From Lepidonotus clava (taxonomy: Eukaryota > Annelida > Polychaeta > Phyllodocida > Polynoidae), in the NCBI GenBank assembly GCA_936440205.1, contig OW387143.1, forward strand, positions 31,756,949 through 31,820,948: a DNA stretch of 64,000 bases. The letters are read 5' to 3'. The stretch's first letter is position 1. Every line of letters begins with the position of its first letter. The notes under the pieces are model-generated. The model was not told the origin of the DNA. It ran no database searches and saw nothing but the letters and a program-made list of their open reading frames with translations. Shown here in pieces: positions 36,791 to 62,247 of this stretch. The translations under genes were made by a program, and so were the position numbers.

Positions 36791-39700
36791 AATTGGGGGC
36801 GTCATGATTAAGTCCGTGCTCATTGACTGTAATTTAATGGACAAAGCCACGTGGGATGTGTTGAAAGCGCGTAATGTTAAGGCGATATCTCAGAAATCAG
36901 ACAAGAAACTGTTCGCGTATGGGCAGACCGAGCCCATTGAGATATTGGGGACCTTTGATTCAGAGATAGCATGCGAAGCTAGTGGTGAGTCATGCCAGGG
37001 ACAGTTCACGGTTATTAAGGGCAAGGGGCCGACCTTGCTTAGTAAGGGTACCGCGGAGAAACTTAACGTGTTACGCGTGGGACCAGTCTCGGAGACCGTG
37101 TACTCAATTACTCCAGAGGGCTGTGATGAGGACGTGTGGGCGAAATTCCCAGAAATATTTACGGGCATAGGGAAGTTAGCAGACTTCCAGCTGAAGCTGC
37201 ATGTTAAAGATGACGTGAAGCCCGTTGCTCAGCCGGTGCGGAGGTTACCATTTGGGCTGAGGGAGAAAGTTGATGAGAAACTTGACGACTTGCTCGCGAA
37301 GGACATTATTGAGGAGGTTGCGAGTGGGCCGACCGAGTGGGTTTCACCGTTGGTAGTCGTCCCAAAATCGGATGGAGACATACGCGTATGCATCGATATG
37401 CGTAGGGCCAACGAGGCCATCGTAAGGGAGCGACACCCAATACCAACCATCGAAGAGGTATTATATGACCTGAACGGAAGCACGGTGTTTAGTAAACTGG
37501 ACTTAAAGTGGGGCTTCCATCAAATTGAGCTCGAGGCAGAGTCGCGCAAGATCACGACATTCGTGACTCATCGTGGACTGTATAGGTACAAGCGACTTAT
37601 GTTCGGTATTGCCTCGGCCCCGGAGAAATATCAGAAGATCGTGAAGGACGTGCTCAGTGGTTGTGAGGGCGTGGCGAATATTGCCGACGATCTTATCGTG
37701 CACGGCAAAGGTGTTCAGGAACACGACCAGCGGTTGTACGCTGTGTTAGAGAGACTGCGTCAGAGTGGATTAACTCTCAACGGGAAGAAGTGTCAGTTCC
37801 GGCTGCCAAAGCTGACATTCTTTGGACACGACCTGAGTAAGTCGGGAATCCAGCCGAGTGAGGAGAAGGTTGCTGCAATCAGGAACGCCGAGGCTCCGCA
37901 GAGTGCGTCAGAGGTACGGTCGTTCCTTGGTCTGGTGCAGTACTCGGCTAAATTCTTGCCGGACTTCGCCAAGGTGGCGGAACCTCTGCGTAAGCTGACG
38001 AGGAAGGACGAATGCTTCGTGTGGGGCGACGCCCAAACGAAGGCATTTGAGGAGTTGAAAGGTCTGATTACGAGGGCCGAGACCCTGGCGTATTATCAAC
38101 GGGATAAGAAAACGCGTATCGTGGCGGACGCTGGGCCAAGTGGACTGGGTGCGGTCCTAGTACAGCTGCAAGCTGGAGAGTCATATCTTACGCGTCAAGG
38201 AACTTGACAGACGTAGAGAGGAGATATTCGCAGACCGAAAAGGAGGTGTTGGCTCTGGTATGGGCGTGTGAGCGATTTAATTTGTATGTGTTTGGCCGCG
38301 AGTTTGAGCTGGAGACGGACCACAAACCTCTCGAGTGCATTTATGGTAAGAGGTCAAAACCGTCGGCTCGCATCGAGAGATGGGTACTGAGACTGCAGGG
38401 ATACGATTATTCGGTTGTGTATCGTCCGGGGAAGGCCAACATCGCGGACGCCCTGTCTCGTCTCAACCAAGTCAGGCCGTATGATGTCAGTGGGGACACG
38501 GTTGACTTCGTCAGGCTGGTTGCGGAGGAGAGTACCCCTGTAGCTCTCTCCGCGAAACAGGTCGAACTGGAATCGGAGAAGGACCCGGAGCTGACCAGCG
38601 TGAGGCAGTGCATCCAGTCAGGAGATTGGTCGCGATGTAAGTTGCCTCATTACTTGGCGATAAAGGATGAACTGTGTGTGCTGGGCCAATTGGTGTTACG
38701 GGGCACGAGGTTGGTCATACCTCAGAGCCTTAGAGACGAGGTCGTACGGTTGGCTCACGAAGGGCACCAGGGGATCGTCAAGATGAAGAACCGACTCAGG
38801 ACCAAGGTATGGTGGCCCAAAATAGACGCCGCGGCCGAAAAACTGTGTAGGGCATGTCATGGGTGTCAGGTAGTAGGAGAGTTCTGTGCACCTGAACCGA
38901 TGCGGCGCGTGGAGCCGCCGACAGGGCCGTGGCGGTCGACTTGATGGGGCCGTTACCGTCCGGTGAGAGTCTGCTCGTGATTGTGGACTATTATAGCAGA
39001 TTCTTTGAAGTTGGTATTCTCAGATCGACGACGGTTGAGAAGGTGGTCGAATTCTTAGGTCCGGTGTTCACGCGGTATGGTTACCCATTTAGTTTGAAAT
39101 CGGACAACGGACCACAATTTATCTCCCAGACGTTTAAGGACTTTCTAGTCGAGCTTGGAGTGGATCATCCCACTTCGCCACCGTTATGGCCGCAGGCGAA
39201 CGGTGAGGTGGAGCGGCAAAACAGGACGCTGCTCAAGGCGCTGCTCAAGTAGCGCAGGTGGAAAGGAAGAGTTGGCGAGAGGAGCTGCAGAAATTCTTAC
39301 TCGCGTATCGCAGCACACCACAAGTCAGCACCGGGGCGCGCCTGCTTTCTTAATGTTCGGTAGGGAAATCCGGACAAAGTTCCCCGAGTTAAGGCGCGAG
39401 CCGAATGCTGAAGAAGTACGCGACAGGGATTGGCGGAACAAGCTGGTACATAAAGAGTATGCGGATAAAAGGCGTGGAGCACAGGAGAGCTCCATTACAC
39501 CAGGCGACCAGGTGTTGCTGAAAAACACCAAAGCGACAGGGAAATTAGCGCCGAATTTTGAGTCTGAGCCATACGTGGTGACCGCAAAGGAGGGATGCGA
39601 GGTCACCATACGATCTAAGGATGGGGCTGAATACCGACGGGACTCATCTTTCATAAAGCCCTATCAGTCAGACGAACCAGGACAGGCACCTGACGTGCCG

Positions 39701-39850
39701 GAGGTTGTCACCAGTGAACCACCCGCCACCCCGCGTAGAGCGACCGTAGCGGCGCCACCACAGCTGTCGAAATCACCAGCGCCGAGAGCTACGAGACCAG
39801 CGCGTGAGTCTAAATTACCACCTAGGCTCAAAGACTACGTGCTAAAATAA
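36651..39850 (+). pseudogene. pol region of nested Ty3 element, broken
   Basis: Protease, reverse transcriptase (about 37230-37900), RNase H (about 38000-38450), integrase (about 38720-39260) and a basic C-terminal tail are recognisable in the Ty3/gypsy order. Open stretches lie in more than one frame, with about three breaks, so it is treated as a fossil. Confidence 0.85.
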
Positions 39851-40016
39851 TGGTGTGTGTGTCAGGTAAATGTGTGTTATGGACAATGACCCAGGAATGT
39901 GAAATGGACTATGAAAATGAACAATGGTTTCAGTATGGACGGTGAAAATTATGGACAGTGAAAAATATGGACGGTGAAATATCATGAGTGATTTCTGTTC
40001 TGAGGAAAAAAGGGAT

Positions 40017-40139
40017 TGTAGTGTATCGAGGCGGGAACGCCTGCCGGTTAACATAGCGAAGCAGGCATGTTTGTGGAAACTCTCAGTATTAATACAAGCT
40101 TATCAAGTATTCCTGGTGTTCTTTATTGTGGATTCTACA
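40017..40139 (+). repeat. 3' LTR of nested element
   Basis: 123 bp, shorter than its partner but otherwise nearly identical. It is followed by GAGAG and then the resumed LINE sequence. Confidence 0.9.
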
Positions 40140-40240
40140 GAGAGGAGGCACAAACCCTCTATATTCACTCTTCTGTAAGCTGACGATACCATCATGCTCA
40201 TTGAATCAGATGCTGATCATCAGCAAGGGTATGAAGATTT
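40140..40240 (+). pseudogene. LINE reverse transcriptase fragment, 3' part
   Basis: Continues the LINE after the LTR insertion. The frame reads ...IFTLL, a stop, then ADDTIMLIESDADHQQG, which is the catalytic-box region of a non-LTR reverse transcriptase with the usual aromatic residue replaced by a stop. Sequence after about 40240 no longer reads as LINE. Confidence 0.7.
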
Positions 40241-40471
40241 TTTTTTTTAATTCCATAGTAGTGGTGCTAGTTTTCGCGCATTAAGCATGGGAAATTGAAT
40301 ATTACGACATAGTTCAAAGAAAAAAAAACATTTCTTGAACATTTTTTCACCCGCACTAAATGGAACAAGGCCCTACAATATAATAATGAAAAAGAATCAT
40401 AAATATGTGAAATATTTTGCTGATAATATTATGCATTACTTTTAGGGGTTGAGAAGCCAGTTTTTGCGCGC

Positions 40472-40897
40472 TGTTGCCTATTTTCGCGCATTTTCATATA
40501 TTTTAGGTGTTTTATAGGTATAATTGTCAATTATAACCAAAAAAAAATCAATATGGCATTGGAAAAAGATGATCTTTTGATATCCACTCAGTAAGATAAA
40601 TGTCAATTTCTATATGATTTACTAAAATGCGTACCAAGTATGGTATGTTGTCTCAAAAAAATGGGAAGATAAAATCATATAATTAAAGTAGAAAACACCC
40701 CTATTTTGGGCATAATTCGCTTGAATAAAATATAAAAATCTATGTAATGCCTTGTTGGTTATCATCCTTTCAGGAAAGCATCTTAATAATAGACTACTTT
40801 GAGCCTTTTTTTAAAAAAACTTTTGGGATGTTTTGAGCAAGAAAAATCTTGGAAAGTTCGGAAAAATATGTGAGAAAATGCGCGAAAACAGGCAACA
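40472..40897. mobile_element. Foldback-type inverted repeat
   Basis: A 24-bp arm at 40472-40495 (TGTTGCCTATTTTCGCGCAT plus TTTC) is inverted at 40874-40897 with one difference. A third partial arm, GTTTTCGCGCATT, lies at 40270-40282. The AT-rich interior has no coding potential. Candidate non-autonomous foldback element. Confidence 0.45.
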
Positions 40898-40969
40898 TCC
40901 TGATTTTAGGTAATCAGTTTTCACGCAGGTGTCTATTTTGAAAATCTGACATGAAAATATTAGATCTAG

Positions 40970-41934
40970 TGTGGCGCTCCTCGACGGCCCACAGCGGTCG
41001 AGGGGAGCTGCAGCAGGCGGCAGCGGAGGTCGGGCGGCCGGGGGCGGACCGCGCGGCCCGTCTCGGAGGCTTACTCCGGCCCGTGCTCCGGAACGGACGG
41101 TCTGAACAAGCCAATCAGAGTGCTCCCTTTCTGACCAATGGGAGGGCTGCTCTCCCCTCCTTGACTGACCAATCAGAGTGCAGCATTGTTTACTCCAGGG
41201 GAGCTCCAGGGGAGTGGGTTTGGGGCACTGGAGAGTCTGGAGTAGGGTGCTCTCTCTGAGGTTGGTGCTTTCAGTGCCCAGGCTAGATAAGGGGGGCTCT
41301 CCTGGGGCTCTGCTCACTCTCTGTTTTGTTGCTGTAGGGTTCAGACCTTGGTAGGTAACCCTGACTTTTGAGACTTAGAAGGCCAGTTTGGCTCTAGGGG
41401 ACTGTTACAGGCATAGCCTAGTTTTAGGCTGGTTTTTGTTATACTTTGTGGTGGTTGTTTTGCCTATGTCTATTAGACTAGGTTGTTTTATTAACTTTTA
41501 GTTAATGGTTTTGCCCCACAAGTATATTTTGACTTAACAGTTTTTCCCCTAAAGTTTCAGACTTGTTTAGTTTGGCCTGTTCTAAATTCAGACTTTGCTT
41601 ATTTGGGCCTGTTTTCTAAATTACAGATTTTGTGTATTTTTCTAAGTACAGTCTTTGTTTACCTTTTTGTGAAAAGGGTATTTGTAAACTTTATTCTGTA
41701 ACCTAGTATTTTTATATTGTGGTTCAGAACTTATTCTGGAAATATTGTCCGATATTTGTAAACCATTTGGTAATTGGTTGGTTTATTTACTTGGAGTATT
41801 ATTGTAACAAAGAGTTATCTAAATAAACTTTATTTAACCTAAAAGTTGCATTGTCTGGTCATTTGTCAAAAACCACCAATCCCAGTGATCGCCTGGGTCT
41901 TTTTCTCCAGTAACGTAGCCTGGGGAGCGCTACA
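40970..41934 (+). mobile_element. Solo LTR, about 965 bp
   Basis: Begins TGTGGCGCTCC and ends GGAGCGCTACA, imperfect inverted ends, flanked by CTAG duplications (40966-40969 and 41935-41938). The first 300 bp are GC-rich and carry two copies of CCAATCAGAGTG (41111-41122, 41169-41180), which are CCAAT-box-like promoter elements. AATAAA lies at 41822-41827, about 110 bp before the end. Promoter at one end and a polyadenylation signal at the other, with no internal genes, fit an LTR left by recombination. Ty3 or BEL type not decided. Confidence 0.7.
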
Positions 41935-41981
41935 CTAGTAGATATGATGTGTAGACTAGATTTAAATGATATCATATTACC

Positions 41982-43061
41982 TTAACCCTTTCCTGACGGC
42001 CCCATAGGAAATCGATCATATATGATCGATGGTCATTGTTTTAGCTGTAATATTTATAATTCTAACAGCTCACTGTTATCCTTTGAAATAATTATACTAG
42101 GTGTAATGTTTTTGATATAGAATGATAATTTTTGACCAATGATAGCTCCATTTTAATTTTGTGAGGTCTTAATGAGGGATACTTTAATCAATTTCGGCAC
42201 TCCTTTTATAAGGGGCCCTAATTCACCCTTTAAAAATCCCAATATTTAGTTCTAGTTGCCATTTTTCAAATTACCATTTAATTTTTTTCTCTATAATATC
42301 TTTCTTTTTATGTACAGCATGGTCACATCTATATACCTTTGCAATTTTTATTTATTTTTACATTCATTTCTTTGGCCTACAGTCAGATTTATTTCATACT
42401 ACTGAACTGGAAAATGGTTAGGAATTAGCCATTTTGAGCCATTTTCAAGATGGCCGCCCATGAAAATGCATATTTTATATATTTGATCTCCTATTTTAGG
42501 ACTTACTGCAGTTATGTTGCGAAAATCCCCTGAAACAGTGCAATACATTCAAGTACAATGATGTTAATAACATTTTATAATATTTCTGCTTAATCAAATA
42601 CATTTTTCATCGGAATAATAACATTATGGTTATAAATATTTGTAAATATTAAGAATTTTTTTGATTTCCTGATCACAATATACCTATCATGTGATTCACA
42701 TGAAGTACTCAAAGAATGACAAGGATAATTCGATTTTGGTATCAAATGATTGGAAATGACCTGGGGAACAACTTTCCAATTGGAAACTTTCCTCAAAAAT
42801 CGATATTTCTTTTGATTTTGGGCAATTTTATGGAAAATTGGCTTAAAATAATGGATTTTCCCCACAATTTGTCTACATTTCAAAACGTTCTATGGTTACC
42901 ATGGCAACCATTAGTAAAGATGAAATTATATTTTCTAAATCTTGAAATTATGGGTTCCATATCAATATAAAACTTTTTCATGAAATACTCTTTTAGGAAA
43001 AAACAATTCATGCCAATTCTCTTTGTTAAAATCCCTGTTGGTGCCGTCGTTAAAGGGTTAA
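41982..43061. mobile_element. piggyBac-type non-autonomous element
   Basis: TTAA at 41982-41985 and 43058-43061 flank inverted tips CCCTTTCCTGACGGC and, inverted, CCCTTTAACGACGGC. TTAA target sites and CCC-starting tips are hallmarks of piggyBac elements. The interior of about 1.07 kb has no transposase-like frame. A perfect palindrome ATCGATCATATATGATCGAT lies near the left end (about 42011-42030). Confidence 0.75.
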
Positions 43062-43535
43062 ACTAAAGATTTTTCCTTATATAAAGCACCTTAAAACGTA
43101 TTTTTGCCTCTAAAGGGCACAATTTTTGTTATATCATCACAAAATTTGCTCCTTTCGATCGTACACTAGCTTGCCGTGACAGAAGGATCCACAGAGCTAA
43201 GGATCCTACTTAGACTCTAAAAGCCCCCCAACCTCCGTTCGCGATTTCCGCGAAATGGCTGAGTGTCTGACAGAGCATACTGACCTAACTGGGAATATAA
43301 AAGTATCACGCCGACGCCAAACACGGAAACAAACGCTTGTAGAATGTGTATTGTCTTCATATTTTGTTGTTTGGCGGTTTATCCTTGTTTGCAACTTCTC
43401 GGCAGTTGTTGTTGTTTTCCGAAATGACTGGTTAGCGGACGGTCTGACATACGTCATTCTACTGTCGACGCCGGCAACCAGCTTCAGCGATACCCTAGCC
43501 TCGCTTTCAAAAGTCACTCTTAATTTTGTAACAAG

Positions 43536-43580
43536 CTATTTCATTGGCTGTATTCTAACAGGATTGACCAATGAAAAAAG
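43536..43580 (+). promoter_or_regulatory. Paired CCAAT boxes upstream of GPR107-like gene
   Basis: CATTGGCTG (inverted CCAAT, about 43541) and GACCAATGAAA (about 43565) lie 130-160 bp before the start codon. This is typical spacing for a TATA-less promoter with a short 5' UTR. Inference only. Confidence 0.35.
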
Positions 43581-43698
43581 GTTTAGCACAAAAGATGAAC
43601 GCTGTTCGCTCGGAAAACTGTTTTACAGCAATGTCTGTTCGTTAGGTACAGTTTTAAACGTGCTGATTGTCAGTAAGCTATTGACTCAGACGAACAAC

Positions 43699-58660
<14,962 letters not shown>

Positions 58661-61600
58661 TATAAGGCCCCTCTCCTAGACGGGTAAACGGGCGACCGCC
58701 TACACAACAATGTCCGCCCGACCATAGGGTGGTCTGATATATTACTGCAGGAGGGGTTATTGGAATTGTCAGTACCTAAAGTGGTTTTCATCTAAACCAC
58801 CCAGGTATGTAAGTGCTAAGTATCTAAGATGGTTTCCATTGAATTTGTCAGCACCCAAGGTGATTGTCATTGAAACTATCAGCACCCTAGATGAGATGGT
58901 TATCATAAACCCAATCAATACCCAAGATTTGTTCCTGTCAACTTCACTGATGTTCCGCAAGGGTTGAAATTTATATGGTTACTTTTTTTTTCCAGGATTG
59001 GGTATGGGTGAAACAAACAGATGTATGTTGGTTGAGTAGGGTTTTTTGTTCCTTAATTTTTGGCCGTTACATAGCTGAGACATGAAGGGCTTCCGAGAAG
59101 AGCAATACAGGCTCCCAAGAAGTGGGGTCGGGCTTGTATTCTTATCCTAGATGGGACACATTGTCCGTAGACTAGCAGTGTGAACTGGGGCCTGGGTTCT
59201 ATATGAGTGACACGAAAGTAGAAAATAGGTTAAGGATTTCCCAATTCAGTGTTATTTAAGTCCATGTGACACTCCCTTTAAAAAGGTTGATTGTGGGTCC
59301 AGTCTGTCAAAGGTTCTTTTAGTCCACATAACGATTACTTTAAAAATATCAATTGTGAATCCAGTCTGTCAAGGGTTGGACGTTGATGACAAAAGCAGAG
59401 TGCAATTAATCGGTCTGTGATCTTAATTTTCTGATTAAAAAAGAAGTTGAAAGTCACTACATTTGCGCCCATGGTACAAGCTAGTTTGCGCCTACAACAA
59501 TATTATTTTTCAAGTGTTTAGTTTGATGGACTAGATTGTGCTGCACTTTTGAAAGATCAATTTAAGTGTAATGTAATTTATGCCGTATATTGTACGCTTT
59601 GTAAAAAGCAAACAGTTGAACTTGTGCCTACACATGAGACATTTCTTTTACTGACTGTCAAACACGAATGTGTATGTCATGTGCCAGCGGTCCAAAGGAT
59701 GAATATTTGGAAAACAAGCTCCCAAACGCCTAGTCAGTATCAAACCCCTTTAGTCCCCGTGTTAAACATGCTTTGTTTGTAGTACTTTAGTTATACGCAA
59801 CACATATATAGAAGCCTTGTCATGTTCGTCTTAGCGATAAGCTTCAAGCCATTCAGTAATCGGGAAGAGATGATCGAATTAGGCAGTATGGCAATCGAAA
59901 GTGTGCTTAGCGGTTCAGTGATAGATGCAGGGTTTCGTCTATTTTGTTAACCGATTGAAGATAGCTCATCGGTTTGATGTTCCGTTCAGTTTACTAAGCA
60001 TTTTTATGTCATCGCTTTGAAATGTTTTATGGAATTTCCATTGATATCACTCGTCCATTCCAGTATACTGACAGTGAACAGTTTGTTACTAAGCGAAGGC
60101 GCTTGTAGCAACCATGTGATAACGTATGTGTAAATGGGCACTCTGTGTACGGTATAAACAATGGTTACCAGGAAACTTCTCAAAGTTGGATAATCTAGGA
60201 AAAGAGGATTGAAAGAGGCCCAGTGTTCTCTCAGGCTCTGAAGTTATACATACACAAAGATAAAGCATCTGTTTGGATGTTGTGACATGTTGTTTATGTG
60301 TGTCATTAGTAGTACGCTTAACCAACCTGTATAGACATGCATATATCAGCAATACGGATGGTTATAGACCTATTATTTTTGAAAACTGGAGACCAAAATA
60401 TGAGGATAAGAAGTTTTTGTCTGATTCCCTGTCAAGGCGAGACCTAACCCACATGTTCGCTTTCTTTGTATTTCTAACACTGTAAAAGTTATAAACAGTA
60501 TTAGATGTAATGATCAGTCTGAAACACTAACATTAAACAAAAGAAAATATACTGCTTAAATGTACATTAAAAAAGATACCCTTTATGTTTAGTAAAGAGA
60601 GAATACCCTGGTGAAATGTAACTTGTTTTCTTATTTTTGTTCAACTCTAGATTGATATTATTGATGTAATTCTAGATGTGTGATAACGTGATCACAGTTG
60701 AATGATACTGGATAACATCTAGTTACGGTTTCAGAAGGCTGTTGAAGTGTTGGCTCTTGGAAAGAACACATACTTTAATGGTTACGCAGTTACCGTGTTC
60801 GTACATGTACAGTTTACAGCCTCAGTCCGTGGTCGGTGCCAAAGAAGTATTCAATGCCCCTGTGCCATCGACTTTCATGCATGAAATCAGTTGATAAAAA
60901 GTTTATTTTTGTTCTATCTAGATTTTGGTTAGGGTAGAGGAATTTTCGATGTGTTGCGTTCAGTAAAATAGCCTATGACCTTGTGAATATCAGTGTTCAG
61001 TAAGCGTTAAACATTAAGTGGCACCGGCCAATAGGCCCTACAGGCTATTTTGTATATAGTATCATTCTTTTAAGTTATTGGCAAATGGGGAAAATGAACT
61101 TAACATTTACAAAATGTGTTCGGATAATATGTCTTGCAGAGATAATAGATCAAAGGCTTTTGATAATTGACAAGTAACACAAGTGAACTGAGAACTAATA
61201 TTTTTTAATGTAATGCTAATTTGCGCTTTTGAATGTGCTAGAAATACCCTTGTGTAAGATGAAGTTGAAGCACTTAACTTTATATGACATATCCTGATTG
61301 TAAACGTGCGCGGCTGGATGTACATAATATAGGCCCTCATGGGTCAGTGCCTATTGTAACTCAATAGTGAAAGGTTCTCTGTGCTAACATACTGAATCAG
61401 TCTGATGAACTGCTGCTGTACCTACATGGATGAACAGTTTAGTTCTTTAACTCTACCTTCTATGTATTAGATACTCAAACGCCTGTTAGATGCTTAAACA
61501 CGTATTGCGCATGTCAGTCTTTGTATTTGGTTCAATCCAAATTTCCCTCGAATGAAAATCCATATATTAATACATTCAGTCAATACATTTAATGGAAAAT

Positions 61601-61960
61601 ATGCACACATATCTGTAACGTATTTTGGTATTTTTCGGTTTGATAAAAGACTCAGATTGTCGCATATCCAGCCTAACCTAAGCTTGCAATGTAAAAAAAA
61701 TAAATGCACTTCTCTGTACATAAACTTGTAAAAATATAACTTAAGTTATGCAGAGCTGTCTGTTTAAGAAGGACCCGTCGGGCACTGCCCCTGGCGGGGG
61801 TGGCGCGGACTAGGTCCTCTTCTCGCCTTTTAGTCTCATATGTTCTCGTGATGTCTCGTCTTGTCGAGTGAGAATCGGCGTGAGTTCGTCACGTGACGCT
61901 GGTCACGGGAGTATCGTACCTAACTGTACATATGTTGAAAATAAAAACATGCACTATGTA
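58661..61960 (+). other. Probable long 3' UTR of the GPR107-like gene
   Basis: No coding frame is supported. 58760-58925 holds degenerate units of about 50 bp (CAGCACCC...GGTNATCATNNAAAC). 59265-59380 contains a near-duplicated block ending CCAGTCTGTCAA. A GC-richer block at 61780-61910 ends in ATGTTGAAAATAAAAACATG, whose AATAAA (about 61940) is the best polyadenylation signal. The UTR extent is inference. Confidence 0.35.
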
Positions 61961-62212
61961 TCCAAGTCTGAAGGACTTTTGTTTCTCTTTTAGGTTAAAT
62001 GAGTTAAAGCTGTTTCTGACGATATATGATTTATTATAGAAATATCTCCCTTTGATGGTTTGGGCATGACACAATTTAAATTGGACGCTGATATGATAAT
62101 TTGCCAATTACGTTTTCTGTGTTTTGAAAGTCTCAGGCGGACTGGGAATGTAACTTGATTTATGTAAAGTTGACTAAGCATCATCTTGCCAACCCAACTA
62201 GATATTTACTAT

Positions 62213-62247
62213 AACAGGATGCCAACGCTGGCAGTTGGCATCCTGTT
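62213..62247. repeat. 14-bp perfect hairpin
   Basis: AACAGGATGCCAAC (62213-62226) is perfectly inverted at 62234-62247 around the loop GCTGGCA. It lies just before a C-rich dispersed repeat segment (about 62270-62390). Confidence 0.8.

Larger units (their letters stand above)
34868..40139 (+). mobile_element. Broken Ty3/gypsy LTR element nested in a LINE
   Basis: LTRs at 34868-35057 (190 bp) and 40017-40139 (123 bp) share TGTAGTGTATCGAGG and GATTCTACA ends. Apart from their different lengths they are almost identical. A 5-bp duplication GAGAG lies at 34863-34867 and 40140-40144, and a primer-site-like TGGCGACGAGG follows the 5' LTR. gag has its own frame; pol is spread over several open stretches with about three breaks. 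Insertion is recent compared with the decayed LINE it split. Different family member from the element at 22213. Confidence 0.92.

Noticed and set aside
40951-41259. Open frames on both strands near 41 kb
   Set aside because: They fall in the GC-rich part of the solo LTR and have no recognisable product.
43206-43517. Antisense 103-codon frame suggesting a divergent gene
   Set aside because: No domain, no splice evidence; overlaps probable promoter DNA of the GPR107-like gene.
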